Positions 16,265 through 23,758 of a DNA stretch of 64,000 bases are shown piece after piece. This DNA is from Balnearium lithotrophicum (GTDB lineage Bacteria > Aquificota > Aquificia > Desulfurobacteriales > Desulfurobacteriaceae): NCBI RefSeq assembly GCF_900182585.1, contig NZ_FXTM01000003.1, positions 1 through 64,000 on the forward strand, in the 5' to 3' direction. Within the stretch, counting starts at the first letter, position 1, and each line of letters begins with the position of its first letter. Under the pieces are notes generated by a model. The model did not search any database. It saw only the letters and a program-made list of their open reading frames with translations, and was not told where the DNA came from. The position numbers were made by a program, and so were the translations under genes.

Positions 16265-16863
16265 AACCTTTTAGAGAGGATTTTCCCGTTTCTGTCAATA
16301 TCGTACACGTACGGAATTCCCGTTGGGATTTCAACGTTCATAATTTCCTCAGGAGAGTACTTTTCCAAGTACATAACTATTGAACGAAGGGAATTCCCGT
16401 GGGCAACAACTAAAACGTTTCTCCCATCGGTTACGTCCTGAAGAATTGCTCTTTTTAAAAATGGTACAGTTCTATTTGCCGTATCCTCCAGTGACTCACC
16501 ATGAGGAGGAATGTGGTAACTTCTCCTCCAAAGGTGGACAATCTCCTTTCCGTAAATCTCCCTCGTTCTGTCCTTGTTAAGACCTTGAAGATCTCCGTAG
16601 AACCTCTCGTTAAGGGCAGCATCCCTTATAACAGGGATTTCTGTATCCAAAACCTGAAGAATAATCTCAAGAGTCTCTATAGCCCTTATCAGAACAGACG
16701 TGTATGCCACATCAAAGGCTATACCCGAGTACTTTAATACCTCTCCTGCAAATTTTGCTTCCTCTCGTCCTTTTTCTGTTAAGGGAACATCAGTCCAGCC
16801 TGTAAATCTGTTCTGTAGGTTCCACAACGATTGACCATGTCTAACAAGAACCAACTTTGCCAT
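16261..16863 (-). CDS. gpmA: 2,3-bisphosphoglycerate-dependent phosphoglycerate mutase
   Basis: Interconverts 3- and 2-phosphoglycerate in gluconeogenesis/glycolysis through a phosphohistidine. LVLVRHGQSLWNLQNRFTGW carries the catalytic RHG histidine, LNERFYGDLQGLNK the conserved Glu, and VLVVAHGNSLRSIVMYLE the second histidine. At 200 residues it is shorter than the ~230-250 of typical GpmA, as in other compact forms. It overlaps the convergent aldolase stop by 4 bases and follows the CDF gene with no gap. A broad histidine phosphatase is less likely because the LNERFYGDLQG block is specific to mutases. Confidence 0.92.
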   Translation of the reverse strand: MAKLVLVRHGQSLWNLQNRFTGWTDVPLTEKGREEAKFAGEVLKYSGIAFDVAYTSVLIRAIETLEIILQVLDTEIPVIRDAALNERFYGDLQGLNKDRTREIYGKEIVHLWRRSYHIPPHGESLEDTANRTVPFLKRAILQDVTDGRNVLVVAHGNSLRSIVMYLEKYSPEEIMNVEIPTGIPYVYDIDRNGKILSKRF

Positions 16864-17766
16864 TTAATCCTCTCTGTAGATTAATTCTTTTCTATCCCTT
16901 CTGTTAAACTCCGGTTGAAGGGTAACGTGGTTTATCCCAAACTTCTCCTTGAGGAATTTTTCAATTTCTCCTATAGTTTCCGTTGCTTTGCTGAGGTTTA
17001 AATCCTCATCAAAATCAACGTGAGCCTCAAAATGAACTGTCTTTTCGTCCAACCTCCAGAGGTGGATGTGGTGGAGGTTCTCAACCTCGTTAAATTTTGA
17101 TTCTATGCTCCTCTTTATATCCTCAATGTTTATATTCGGAGGAGCTCCCTGCATAAGAATATCGATTGATTCCCTGATAAGAGGATACGAGGACTTCATT
17201 AAATAAACTGCAATTAAAATTGATACTAAACTATCAATCCAGAGTACGTGAAAGTACTTTATTAAAATGCCACCGAGAACGACTGCAAAGCTCGTCATAA
17301 CATCCGTAAGAAGATGAAGGTAAGCCGCCCTTATGTTTAGATTTTCATGTTCATGCTCCTTTAATAGAAAAACGCTTAGGCCGTTAAGTAAAATGCTTAA
17401 AACTCCAAGCCAGATGACCAAGTCGGCAGTTACACTTTGAGGGTGGATTAATCTGTCCAAAGATTCCACAATCAGGAAGACAGCAATTCCAAAAAGAAAA
17501 GTTGAATTAAAGAGAGCTGCTATGGTTTCTGCCCTCTTGTATCCAAACGTCTTTTCCTCAGTTCTCGGTTTTTTTGAAATTCTATTTGCCCACCATGCAA
17601 TTACCAAGGATAAAACGTCACTGAGATTGTGGACGGCATCACTGAGGAGTGCTAAACTTCCAGACCAGATGCCACCAACTATCTGAGTTAATGTTATTAC
17701 AACATTGAGAATAACAGCCGTTAAAAGGGCTCTTCCCTCTAAACTGTGATGGTGGTGATGTCCCAA
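16864..17766 (-). CDS. CDF-family cation efflux transporter (ZitB-like)
   Basis: A 300-residue proton-coupled exporter of Zn or similar cations. Six hydrophobic helices precede a cytoplasmic ferredoxin-like domain (about 210-290: NLHHIHLWRLDEKTVHFEAH). The transport-site ligands are visible as ALLSDAVHNLSDV and AYLHLLTDVMTS, the HxxxD pairs that favour zinc. The first residues are a natural histidine cluster, GHHHHHS, probably metal-collecting. The start is TTG 17766 after AGGAAAAG. It sits between bioF and gpmA in a continuous minus-strand run. Confidence 0.92.
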   Translation of the reverse strand: MGHHHHHSLEGRALLTAVILNVVITLTQIVGGIWSGSLALLSDAVHNLSDVLSLVIAWWANRISKKPRTEEKTFGYKRAETIAALFNSTFLFGIAVFLIVESLDRLIHPQSVTADLVIWLGVLSILLNGLSVFLLKEHEHENLNIRAAYLHLLTDVMTSFAVVLGGILIKYFHVLWIDSLVSILIAVYLMKSSYPLIRESIDILMQGAPPNINIEDIKRSIESKFNEVENLHHIHLWRLDEKTVHFEAHVDFDEDLNLSKATETIGEIEKFLKEKFGINHVTLQPEFNRRDRKELIYRED

Positions 17767-17775
17767 TTTCTTTTC

Positions 17776-18873
17776 CTAAAGTAGATTATGAATAGCATTC
17801 CAAAGTAATTCTATCTCCTTTTTTGTATGTTCTGAAGTTACAGTTATTCTCAATCTACTTTCCTTAACAGTAGGTGGTCTTATTGCAGGTACAAAAAAGC
17901 CTTCCTTGTAGAGTTCCTCCGAAATTTTCAAAGCCTTCTCCTCACTTCCAACAATGAGAGGAAATATCGCAGACTGCGATTGAATTTGGGAAATTTCCCT
18001 GAAAAAAGAGATTTTTTCCTGAAGTTTTTCCATTCTATCTGGAACTTCTTTTAAATTTTCAAGTGTCTGACATGCAATAGAGGGAGGTAGAGCCGTTGTA
18101 AATATAAACGTTCTACATTTGTTAATTAGGTATTCTCTCAGGAATTTTGTTCCGCAAACAAATGCTCCAAAGGTTCCTAATGCCTTTCCCAACGTTCCAA
18201 CAATTACAGTTCTCTCATCTGGCCTCAGTTCAAAAAGGTCTAAGCTCGACCATCCAACAACCCCCGTTCCGTGGGCATCGTCAAGTATGAGAGTGCAGTC
18301 GTACGTATCCTTAATTTGGAATAGACTCTTTAAATCGGCTAAATCCCCGTCCATACTGAAAACTGTGTCGGTAACTATGAAACACCTTCTGTAGTTTTTC
18401 CTTTCCTTAGATAGGATAAATTCAAGCGTATCTGTGTCGTTGTGAGGATAGACAATCTTTTTTGCCTTTGATAGCCTACATCCGTCAATGAGTGATGCAT
18501 GGTTAAGCTCATCTGAGAGAATCAAATCCCCTTCTCCGGCCAGCGTTGAAATTACTCCAACGTTTGCCATGTAACCGGAGGAGAAGAGGAGGGAGCTCTC
18601 TGTCTTTTTTAAGGTAGCAAGCCTTTCCTCCAATTCCTCATGGACGGAGAAATTCCCACAGACTAGTCTTGATGCTCCACTACCCCCTCCCCATTTTTTA
18701 AAGCACTCTAAATTAACCTTCCTTGAAAGCCCCAAATAGTCGTTTGATGAAAAGTTCAAGAGCTTCTTACCGTTTATTTCTATAGTTTTCCCTTGGAGAG
18801 AAGAAATCCTGAGTAGTTTTCTGTATAGGTGTCTCTTCTTTAAATCTATTAACTCCCCTTCAATCCAATCCAT
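17776..18873 (-). CDS. bioF: 8-amino-7-oxononanoate synthase
   Basis: A PLP enzyme condensing pimeloyl thioester with alanine in biotin synthesis. FSSNDYLGLS, GSGASRLVCGNFSVHEELE, LILSDELNHASLIDG, LILDDAHGTGVVG and GTLGKALGTFGAFVCG (PLP lysine) are in order as in the alpha-oxoamine synthase family; 365 residues is slightly short. Kbl or other family members are alternatives, but the block order and size fit BioF best. Its start overlaps the response regulator stop by 14 bases. No other biotin gene is nearby. Confidence 0.88.
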   Translation of the reverse strand: MDWIEGELIDLKKRHLYRKLLRISSLQGKTIEINGKKLLNFSSNDYLGLSRKVNLECFKKWGGGSGASRLVCGNFSVHEELEERLATLKKTESSLLFSSGYMANVGVISTLAGEGDLILSDELNHASLIDGCRLSKAKKIVYPHNDTDTLEFILSKERKNYRRCFIVTDTVFSMDGDLADLKSLFQIKDTYDCTLILDDAHGTGVVGWSSLDLFELRPDERTVIVGTLGKALGTFGAFVCGTKFLREYLINKCRTFIFTTALPPSIACQTLENLKEVPDRMEKLQEKISFFREISQIQSQSAIFPLIVGSEEKALKISEELYKEGFFVPAIRPPTVKESRLRITVTSEHTKKEIELLWNAIHNLL

Positions 18874-19432
18874 TTTCCTCGTGGTCTATTCCGTACTTGT
18901 TTAGTTTCCTATAGAGGTTTGATATGTCAATTTCCATAAAAGATGCCGTCTTCTTTAGGTCTCCGTTAAACCTTTTTAAAAGGGAAACTATGTAGTCCCT
19001 CTCAAACTTCTCCTTAGCCTGCCTCAATGGTAGGTTACTGTAGTCCTTATTTAAAGTTTTCTCCTGTTTTCTTCTACTAACTGCCGACTGTATGGCATTG
19101 AAAAATTTTTCGTACTTTATCGGTTTCTCTATAAAATCAAATGCACCTAACTTCATAGCCCTTACTGCAGTTTCCACAGTTCCGTGTCCTGAGACGATGA
19201 TAACCGAAACCCTATCTGTTAACCCCTCCTCGTTCATCTTCCTAAGAACTTCCGTTCCTGAGATTCCCGGTAAAAAAAGGTCTAAAATAAGAATGTCTGG
19301 GGATAGCTCTCTAACCCTTTCCAAAACTCTCGAGCCCAATTCTTCAGTAAAGACTTCGAATCCCTCATCCTCAAGGATTTCCTTTAACGTTTCTCTTATA
19401 GTTCTCTCATCATCAACGACTAAAACCCTCAT
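18860..19432 (-). CDS. Response regulator: receiver plus Fis-type DNA-binding domain
   Basis: 190 residues. The receiver (1-115) has the acidic pair VDDE, the phosphoacceptor in ILILDLFLPGISG, and the IEKPI lysine. The C-terminus (about 145-185) is a Fis-like helix-turn-helix, FNGDLKKTASFMEIDISNLY, of the NtrC/NtrX kind. The AAA+ sigma-54 activation domain usually found between them is absent, so it probably does not drive sigma-54 promoters directly. No histidine kinase is adjacent. It overlaps dnaX by 4 bases upstream and bioF by 14 downstream. Confidence 0.88.
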   Translation of the reverse strand: MRVLVVDDERTIRETLKEILEDEGFEVFTEELGSRVLERVRELSPDILILDLFLPGISGTEVLRKMNEEGLTDRVSVIIVSGHGTVETAVRAMKLGAFDFIEKPIKYEKFFNAIQSAVSRRKQEKTLNKDYSNLPLRQAKEKFERDYIVSLLKRFNGDLKKTASFMEIDISNLYRKLNKYGIDHEENGLD

Positions 19433-20799
19433 CCTTCACCTTTCGGTCTTATCTCTATTATTTTTGCACCGAGAATTTCTAAAGTTTTATCCAACTTTCT
19501 ATTTGTTTCATCTGAAATTTTAAACTGTTTTGTACCATTGGAAATCTTAGGCTTTAGAAGCTTAACAGGTTTTCCGTAGAGTTTTTCCAACTTATCCAAC
19601 TTTCTAACCAAAGTGTTATAGGCAGTTTCCCCCTTAGGTAAAACTTCTACGAAGTCCCCCTTCTCTTCCACCTTCTCTACAAAAGCCTTTAAAGGTTCAT
19701 TTTCAGTTTTTTTTTCCGTCTTCTTCGAAATTACCTTAAGGTCCAATCCAGACTCAAGAACCTCACTGAGTTTTTTGACCTCACTGAAGTAAGAGAGTTT
19801 AAAGAGAGTAAAAAAGAGAGCAGTAAAGGGATACGGGTGATTCAAAGCTTCCCTGTAGCCGTTTGAGAGAATCTGGTAGGCGGAGATAAGCTCCTCATCG
19901 CTAAAGTCGGAACCTCTGACAAACTCCCTCTCGACGGTCTCTATCAGCTGTTTAAAAACAAAGTTCGGGTTGTAACCTTCCCTCTCTAACCTTTTTATTC
20001 TCTCCCGGAGCTCCCCCTTTTTTCCCTCAAACCCTAAGTTGAGGAGCTCCAAAAGCTCCTTTCCAGTCAAAAGTCCTAAAAATTCAGAAACTGTTTTTGT
20101 TTCTACCTTTCCTTCACCCAAGGCTATTGCCTGGTCCAAGAGGCTCTCTGCATCCCTCATGCACCCTTCGGAGTAAACGGATATGAGCCTTAGAGCTTCC
20201 TCTTCGTAGTCCACATTTTCCTGACGGCATATATGTGAAAGGGTTTTAACCATAGTCTCTTCTGGAATTTTCCTGAAGATGAACTTCTGGCACCTTGAAA
20301 GAATAGTCTCCGGAATCTTGTCAAGCTCAGTTGTTGCAAGAATAAAGGCTACGTGTTCCGGAGGTTCCTCAAGAGTCTTAAGGAGAGCGTTAAAGGCCTC
20401 CTTTGTAAGCATGTGGAATTCATCAATTATGTAGACCTTCTTCCTACCCTTTGTTGGAGCGTAGTGAACGGACTCTCGGAGCTCCCTAATCTGGTCAACT
20501 CCCCTGTTTGATGCCGCATCAATCTCTATTACATCTGGGTGGGAACCTCTATTTATTTCAACACACTGACTGCACCTGTTGCAGGGTTCACCATCCTCTA
20601 AGTTTTCACAGTTGAGGGCCTTTGCAACGATTCTTGCAGTTGTTGTTTTTCCTACGCCCCTTGGACCTGCAAATATGTATGCGTGGGCAAACCTGTTGTT
20701 CTTTATGGCATTTTTAAGAGTTTCTGTTATAAACTCCTGACCTGTAACCTCGCTGAACTTCTGAGGTCTGTACTTTCTCGGTATTGCCGTGTAGGACAT
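19429..20799 (-). CDS. dnaX: DNA polymerase III subunits tau/gamma
   Basis: The clamp-loader ATPase. Walker A is FAGPRGVGKTTTARIVAK, the zinc module is CENLEDGEPCNRCSQC, and KVYIIDEFHMLTKEAFNALL is Walker B; SRCQKFIFRKI is the arginine-finger (SRC) motif. The full-length form (tau) has 456 residues. At codons 362-365 the message contains nine consecutive A (complement of 19707-19715) read as GAA AAA AAA ACT; slipping back one base gives AAA AAA AAC TGA, an immediate stop, so a gamma-like form of about 365 residues could be made. The start is ATG 20799 behind AGGAGAGGAG. A -10 box TATAAT lies at 20828-20833. Confidence 0.95.
   Translation of the reverse strand: MSYTAIPRKYRPQKFSEVTGQEFITETLKNAIKNNRFAHAYIFAGPRGVGKTTTARIVAKALNCENLEDGEPCNRCSQCVEINRGSHPDVIEIDAASNRGVDQIRELRESVHYAPTKGRKKVYIIDEFHMLTKEAFNALLKTLEEPPEHVAFILATTELDKIPETILSRCQKFIFRKIPEETMVKTLSHICRQENVDYEEEALRLISVYSEGCMRDAESLLDQAIALGEGKVETKTVSEFLGLLTGKELLELLNLGFEGKKGELRERIKRLEREGYNPNFVFKQLIETVEREFVRGSDFSDEELISAYQILSNGYREALNHPYPFTALFFTLFKLSYFSEVKKLSEVLESGLDLKVISKKTEKKTENEPLKAFVEKVEEKGDFVEVLPKGETAYNTLVRKLDKLEKLYGKPVKLLKPKISNGTKQFKISDETNRKLDKTLEILGAKIIEIRPKGEG
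19707..19715 (-). promoter_or_regulatory. Slippery A9 run in dnaX (candidate frameshift/slippage site)
   Basis: Nine A residues in the coding strand, in phase G-AA AAA AAA A-CT. The -1 frame meets TGA immediately after (AAC TGA). This is the arrangement known from Thermus dnaX, where polymerase slippage on an A-run produces gamma. No clear pseudoknot or strong internal ribosome-binding stimulator was seen around it, which would favour transcriptional slippage over ribosomal frameshifting. Confidence 0.6.
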
Positions 20800-20860
20800 C
20801 TCCTCTCCTGCTTCTTAGGTAGGATTAATTATATTCCTGAAACAGGAGAGGAGGGAAAAA

Positions 20861-23512
20861 CTAAGCAGAGAAAACCTTCTTCAAGAATTTAAAGTGGCCT
20901 GGAGCAAACATGAACTTCTTCTCCTTGTACATTCTCCAGACCCAGAGTTTCACAGAGTCGTTTATAAAGAGCCAGACCATTGCGTATCCCCACATAAACA
21001 GTGCCCATCCCCATCCTGCCGGAGTCATGAGTCCAAATCCGTAAACTCCAATTATTGTTCCTATAATCCTTGTCCAGTATGTAGCAGCCCAGAGAATGGG
21101 AGCCGGCCAGGGCTTTTTCCATAAGTGATCCATAATCCTTGTGTTGTAGAGGGTTCCATGTCCCTTTATGGCAAGTTTTAAAAAGACAACTGTTTGAATC
21201 AAGTCAATCGGAAGGTGAAAGTACTTGAAAAGTAAGAAAACAGCAACGAACGATTCAACGACACCTGCAAGACCAAGGTAGGTTGCCATAACGTTTATTT
21301 CGTACATGTCCCATCTAACGGGTTTTGGAGATATCCTTACCCTGTCGTAGGCAATTGCAAGAATTGGAATGTCGTTAAGGAGAGCTAATAGAATAATCAT
21401 TATCGCAGTGATAGGATAAAAGTGGAAGAAGATAATTGAAAGAGCAATAAATCCTATTATTCTTATCGTTTCTGCTATCCTATAGATCGTATAGGCCTCC
21501 ATCCTTCCAAAAATCTGCCTTGCAATTTCAAAGGCCTTTATGATTACCATGAGACCCGGTTTTAGGAGAACCAAGTCTGCAGCTGCCCTTGCAGCATCTG
21601 TTGCATTTGAAACTGCAATTCCACAGTCTGCCTTCCTCAAGGCAGGGGCATCGTTAACGCCGTCTCCCGTCATTCCTACTATGTGGCCTGCCTTTTGGAG
21701 TTTATCAACGATAAAGTACTTGTCCTCGGGAAATACCTCTGCAAATCCGTTTGCTTCCTCAATGATTTTTATTATTTCAGACTCGTGCCTCTTAACAGTT
21801 CCGACTTTAAGTTTTGTATGTTCGAGCTCCTTCTCAACTAACTTTACGACCTCCTTAGCCTTCTTCTCAGCTTCCTCCTCACTCAGTCCCTCAACCCTCA
21901 TAATTGCCTTTGCAATAATTCCTGCAAGCTCGGCATACTCCTCGTTCGTTGCCTCCCTTAATTCCCTTGCACTAATTATGTTTTCACCGATTCCTAAAAT
22001 CCTTGCTATGTACTTTGCAATTGCTATGTTGTCACCAGTTACCATCTTAACTTCAACACCAAACTTCTTAGCCTCCTCAATTGCAGCTTTTGAATCTTCC
22101 CTTGGCGGATCAAAGAGCGGAATTAGACCAACAAAGTGGAAGAGCTTTTCATCTGGCTTTTTGACAGCGACTCCTAACGTTCTAAATCCGTTTTCTGCAA
22201 ATTCCTCAACTTTCTTGTAGGCTTCTTTAACGTCAAATTCATGTGGGTTAGAGAGGGATAGAATTACCTGTGGAGCTCCCTTTGTAACGTAGAGTTTCTC
22301 TCCCCTACAGTTTACAAGGGCTTCGGTCCTCTTTCTCACAGGGTCAAAGGGGATGAACTTCTCCTGAGTACACTCCTTTACCTTTTCGTAGATTCCCTTC
22401 TCCTTTAACCAGTCAAAAATCGGTATTTCAATTGGGTCTCTGTTCTCCTCCTTTGAGGCAAGTGCTGCGTAGAACATTAAGTCCTCTGGTTTGTAGTCCC
22501 TTACAGTGTAAGGCGTTGATACCGTCATCTGGTTTTTAGTTAACGTTCCCGTTTTGTCCGAGCATAGAACATCAACACCTGCAAGCTCCTCAATTGCTGC
22601 AAGTCTGCTAACTATTACCTGTCTCCTTGCCAAGTCAAGAGCTCCTATTGCCATTGTAACCGTTAAAACTGCTGGGAGGGCAACAGGAATTGACGCCACA
22701 GTTAGAACAAGGGCATATCGAAGGAGCTCTATCTTGTTCGTTCCCCTCATAAGTTCAATAATAACTAAGATAGTGACTATTATCACGGCTACAATTATCA
22801 GGAAGTTCCCGACCTTTATAACCATTTCTTGGAAGTGGCTTCTCTGTTCCCTCTCGGCCTTTGCAACTAAGGAAACAGTCCTTCCAAAGTAGGTGTTGAG
22901 CCCCGTTGCAACTACAACACCTATCATCTCTCCCTTTTTAACTATTGAGTTACCGTAAACAACGTCACCGGGCTTTTTTGTAACGGGAAGGGACTCCCCT
23001 GTAAGTGCAGACTGGTCAACCAAGAGGTAATCCCCTCCACCTATCAATTTCATATCTGCAGGGACAATGTCCCCTATCTTTAGCTTAACGATGTCTCCCG
23101 GGACGATTTCCCTTGCATCAACCTCCTGCCACTTCCCATCCCTTAAAACGAGGGCCTTCCTTGCAAGCTTCTCCTTTAAAACCTTTAGAGCTGAGAGGGC
23201 CTTGTGTTCCTGCCAGAAGTCAACAAAGGCGTTTACAAAGAGGAGAATGAGAATAATCGTGAAGTCTTCCCACTTTTTAACAAGGGCAGAGAGAACGGCT
23301 GCAATCTCTATCATCCAGGGGATTGGCCCCCAGAATCTCCTGAATATTCTGTGCCATAGAGGTTCTTCCTTTTCAGGAATTTCGTTAAAGCCAAATTCTT
23401 TAAGTCTTTTTTTAACTTCTTCAGATGAAAATCCTTTATGAGGGTCTGTTTTAAGCTCTCTTATTGTTTCCTCAACCGTTTTTTCTTTGAAATCATCTAT
23501 TGTCAGAGCCAT
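20861..23512 (-). CDS. P-type H+-ATPase, plasma-membrane (P3A) type
   Basis: 883 residues, ten predicted helices. The phosphorylated aspartate is D319 in CSDKTGTLTKN; the actuator loop is DQSALTGESLPV; ATP site KGAPQ; hinge TGDGVNDAPALRKAD. Membrane helix 4 has VASIPVALPAVL and helix 5/6 includes LALLNDIPILAIAYD, typical of H+-ATPases. Residues about 532-588 form a highly charged helical insertion (GLSEEEAEKKAKEVVK) between the TGDN motif and the EVFPEDK motif that I do not expect in short archaeal members. It probably pumps protons using ATP or supports pH homeostasis. A 56-residue membrane protein gene overlaps its start by 20 bases. Confidence 0.92.
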   Translation of the reverse strand: MALTIDDFKEKTVEETIRELKTDPHKGFSSEEVKKRLKEFGFNEIPEKEEPLWHRIFRRFWGPIPWMIEIAAVLSALVKKWEDFTIILILLFVNAFVDFWQEHKALSALKVLKEKLARKALVLRDGKWQEVDAREIVPGDIVKLKIGDIVPADMKLIGGGDYLLVDQSALTGESLPVTKKPGDVVYGNSIVKKGEMIGVVVATGLNTYFGRTVSLVAKAEREQRSHFQEMVIKVGNFLIIVAVIIVTILVIIELMRGTNKIELLRYALVLTVASIPVALPAVLTVTMAIGALDLARRQVIVSRLAAIEELAGVDVLCSDKTGTLTKNQMTVSTPYTVRDYKPEDLMFYAALASKEENRDPIEIPIFDWLKEKGIYEKVKECTQEKFIPFDPVRKRTEALVNCRGEKLYVTKGAPQVILSLSNPHEFDVKEAYKKVEEFAENGFRTLGVAVKKPDEKLFHFVGLIPLFDPPREDSKAAIEEAKKFGVEVKMVTGDNIAIAKYIARILGIGENIISARELREATNEEYAELAGIIAKAIMRVEGLSEEEAEKKAKEVVKLVEKELEHTKLKVGTVKRHESEIIKIIEEANGFAEVFPEDKYFIVDKLQKAGHIVGMTGDGVNDAPALRKADCGIAVSNATDAARAAADLVLLKPGLMVIIKAFEIARQIFGRMEAYTIYRIAETIRIIGFIALSIIFFHFYPITAIMIILLALLNDIPILAIAYDRVRISPKPVRWDMYEINVMATYLGLAGVVESFVAVFLLFKYFHLPIDLIQTVVFLKLAIKGHGTLYNTRIMDHLWKKPWPAPILWAATYWTRIIGTIIGVYGFGLMTPAGWGWALFMWGYAMVWLFINDSVKLWVWRMYKEKKFMFAPGHFKFLKKVFSA

Positions 23513-23663
23513 TGTTTCCCTCCCCTTTCTTTTTCTTCTCCTTCCACCAATCGTAAGTTATGTAAAGACCTGCGAGGAGAGCCCCCAACATGTACACATA
23601 ACCTAAGATGTAAAAGACAGTAAATATTGGGTCTTTCATAAATAGTTCTTTTCCTGCGCCCAT
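23493..23663 (-). CDS. Small membrane protein preceding the H+-ATPase
   Basis: A 56-residue frame from ATG 23663, behind GGAGGGAAG, to TGA at 23493. It has a single hydrophobic segment, FTVFYILGYVYMLGALLAGL, then YITYDWWKEKKKKGEG, a positive cytoplasmic tail. Its last 20 bases overlap the start of the ATPase gene in another frame, so the two are likely translated together. I do not recognise a named family; the DP...GY...G/L...Y.W pattern recalls small accessory proteins of transporters. A role as an accessory subunit of the pump is inference from position only. Confidence 0.75.
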   Translation of the reverse strand: MGAGKELFMKDPIFTVFYILGYVYMLGALLAGLYITYDWWKEKKKKGEGNNGSDNR

Positions 23664-23692
23664 CTTCCCTCCAGAATCCTAACTTAAAAAAC

Positions 23693-23722
23693 ATTATAAC
23701 TCATTTATTTATTTGGTATAAT
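23693..23722. promoter_or_regulatory. Overlapping divergent promoters for the H+-ATPase and ClC genes
   Basis: TGGTATAAT (23714-23722, plus) is an extended -10 box for the ClC gene, and TATAAT (minus, 23698-23693) a -10 box for the small membrane protein/ATPase pair. Each lies where the other's -35 region would be, so polymerase binding may be mutually exclusive. -35 boxes are poor. Confidence 0.5.
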
Positions 23723-23758
23723 TTTTCTAAATTTTAGCACTTTGGAATTATGTAACAT

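Noticed and set aside
17745-17766. GHHHHHS at the start of the CDF protein, as a vector His-tag
   Set aside because: The His codons alternate CAT/CAC, the ribosome binding site and flanks are native, and His clusters are common in zinc exporters.
19701-19716. The T9 run in dnaX as a minus-to-plus terminator
   Set aside because: No GC-rich hairpin precedes it on either strand; the phasing with TGA in the -1 frame points to slippage instead.
23503-23694. 63-residue minus frame overlapping the small membrane protein
   Set aside because: Composition is Arg/Gly-rich without hydrophobic pattern; the neighbouring frame (23493-23663) has the ribosome binding site and the membrane helix.
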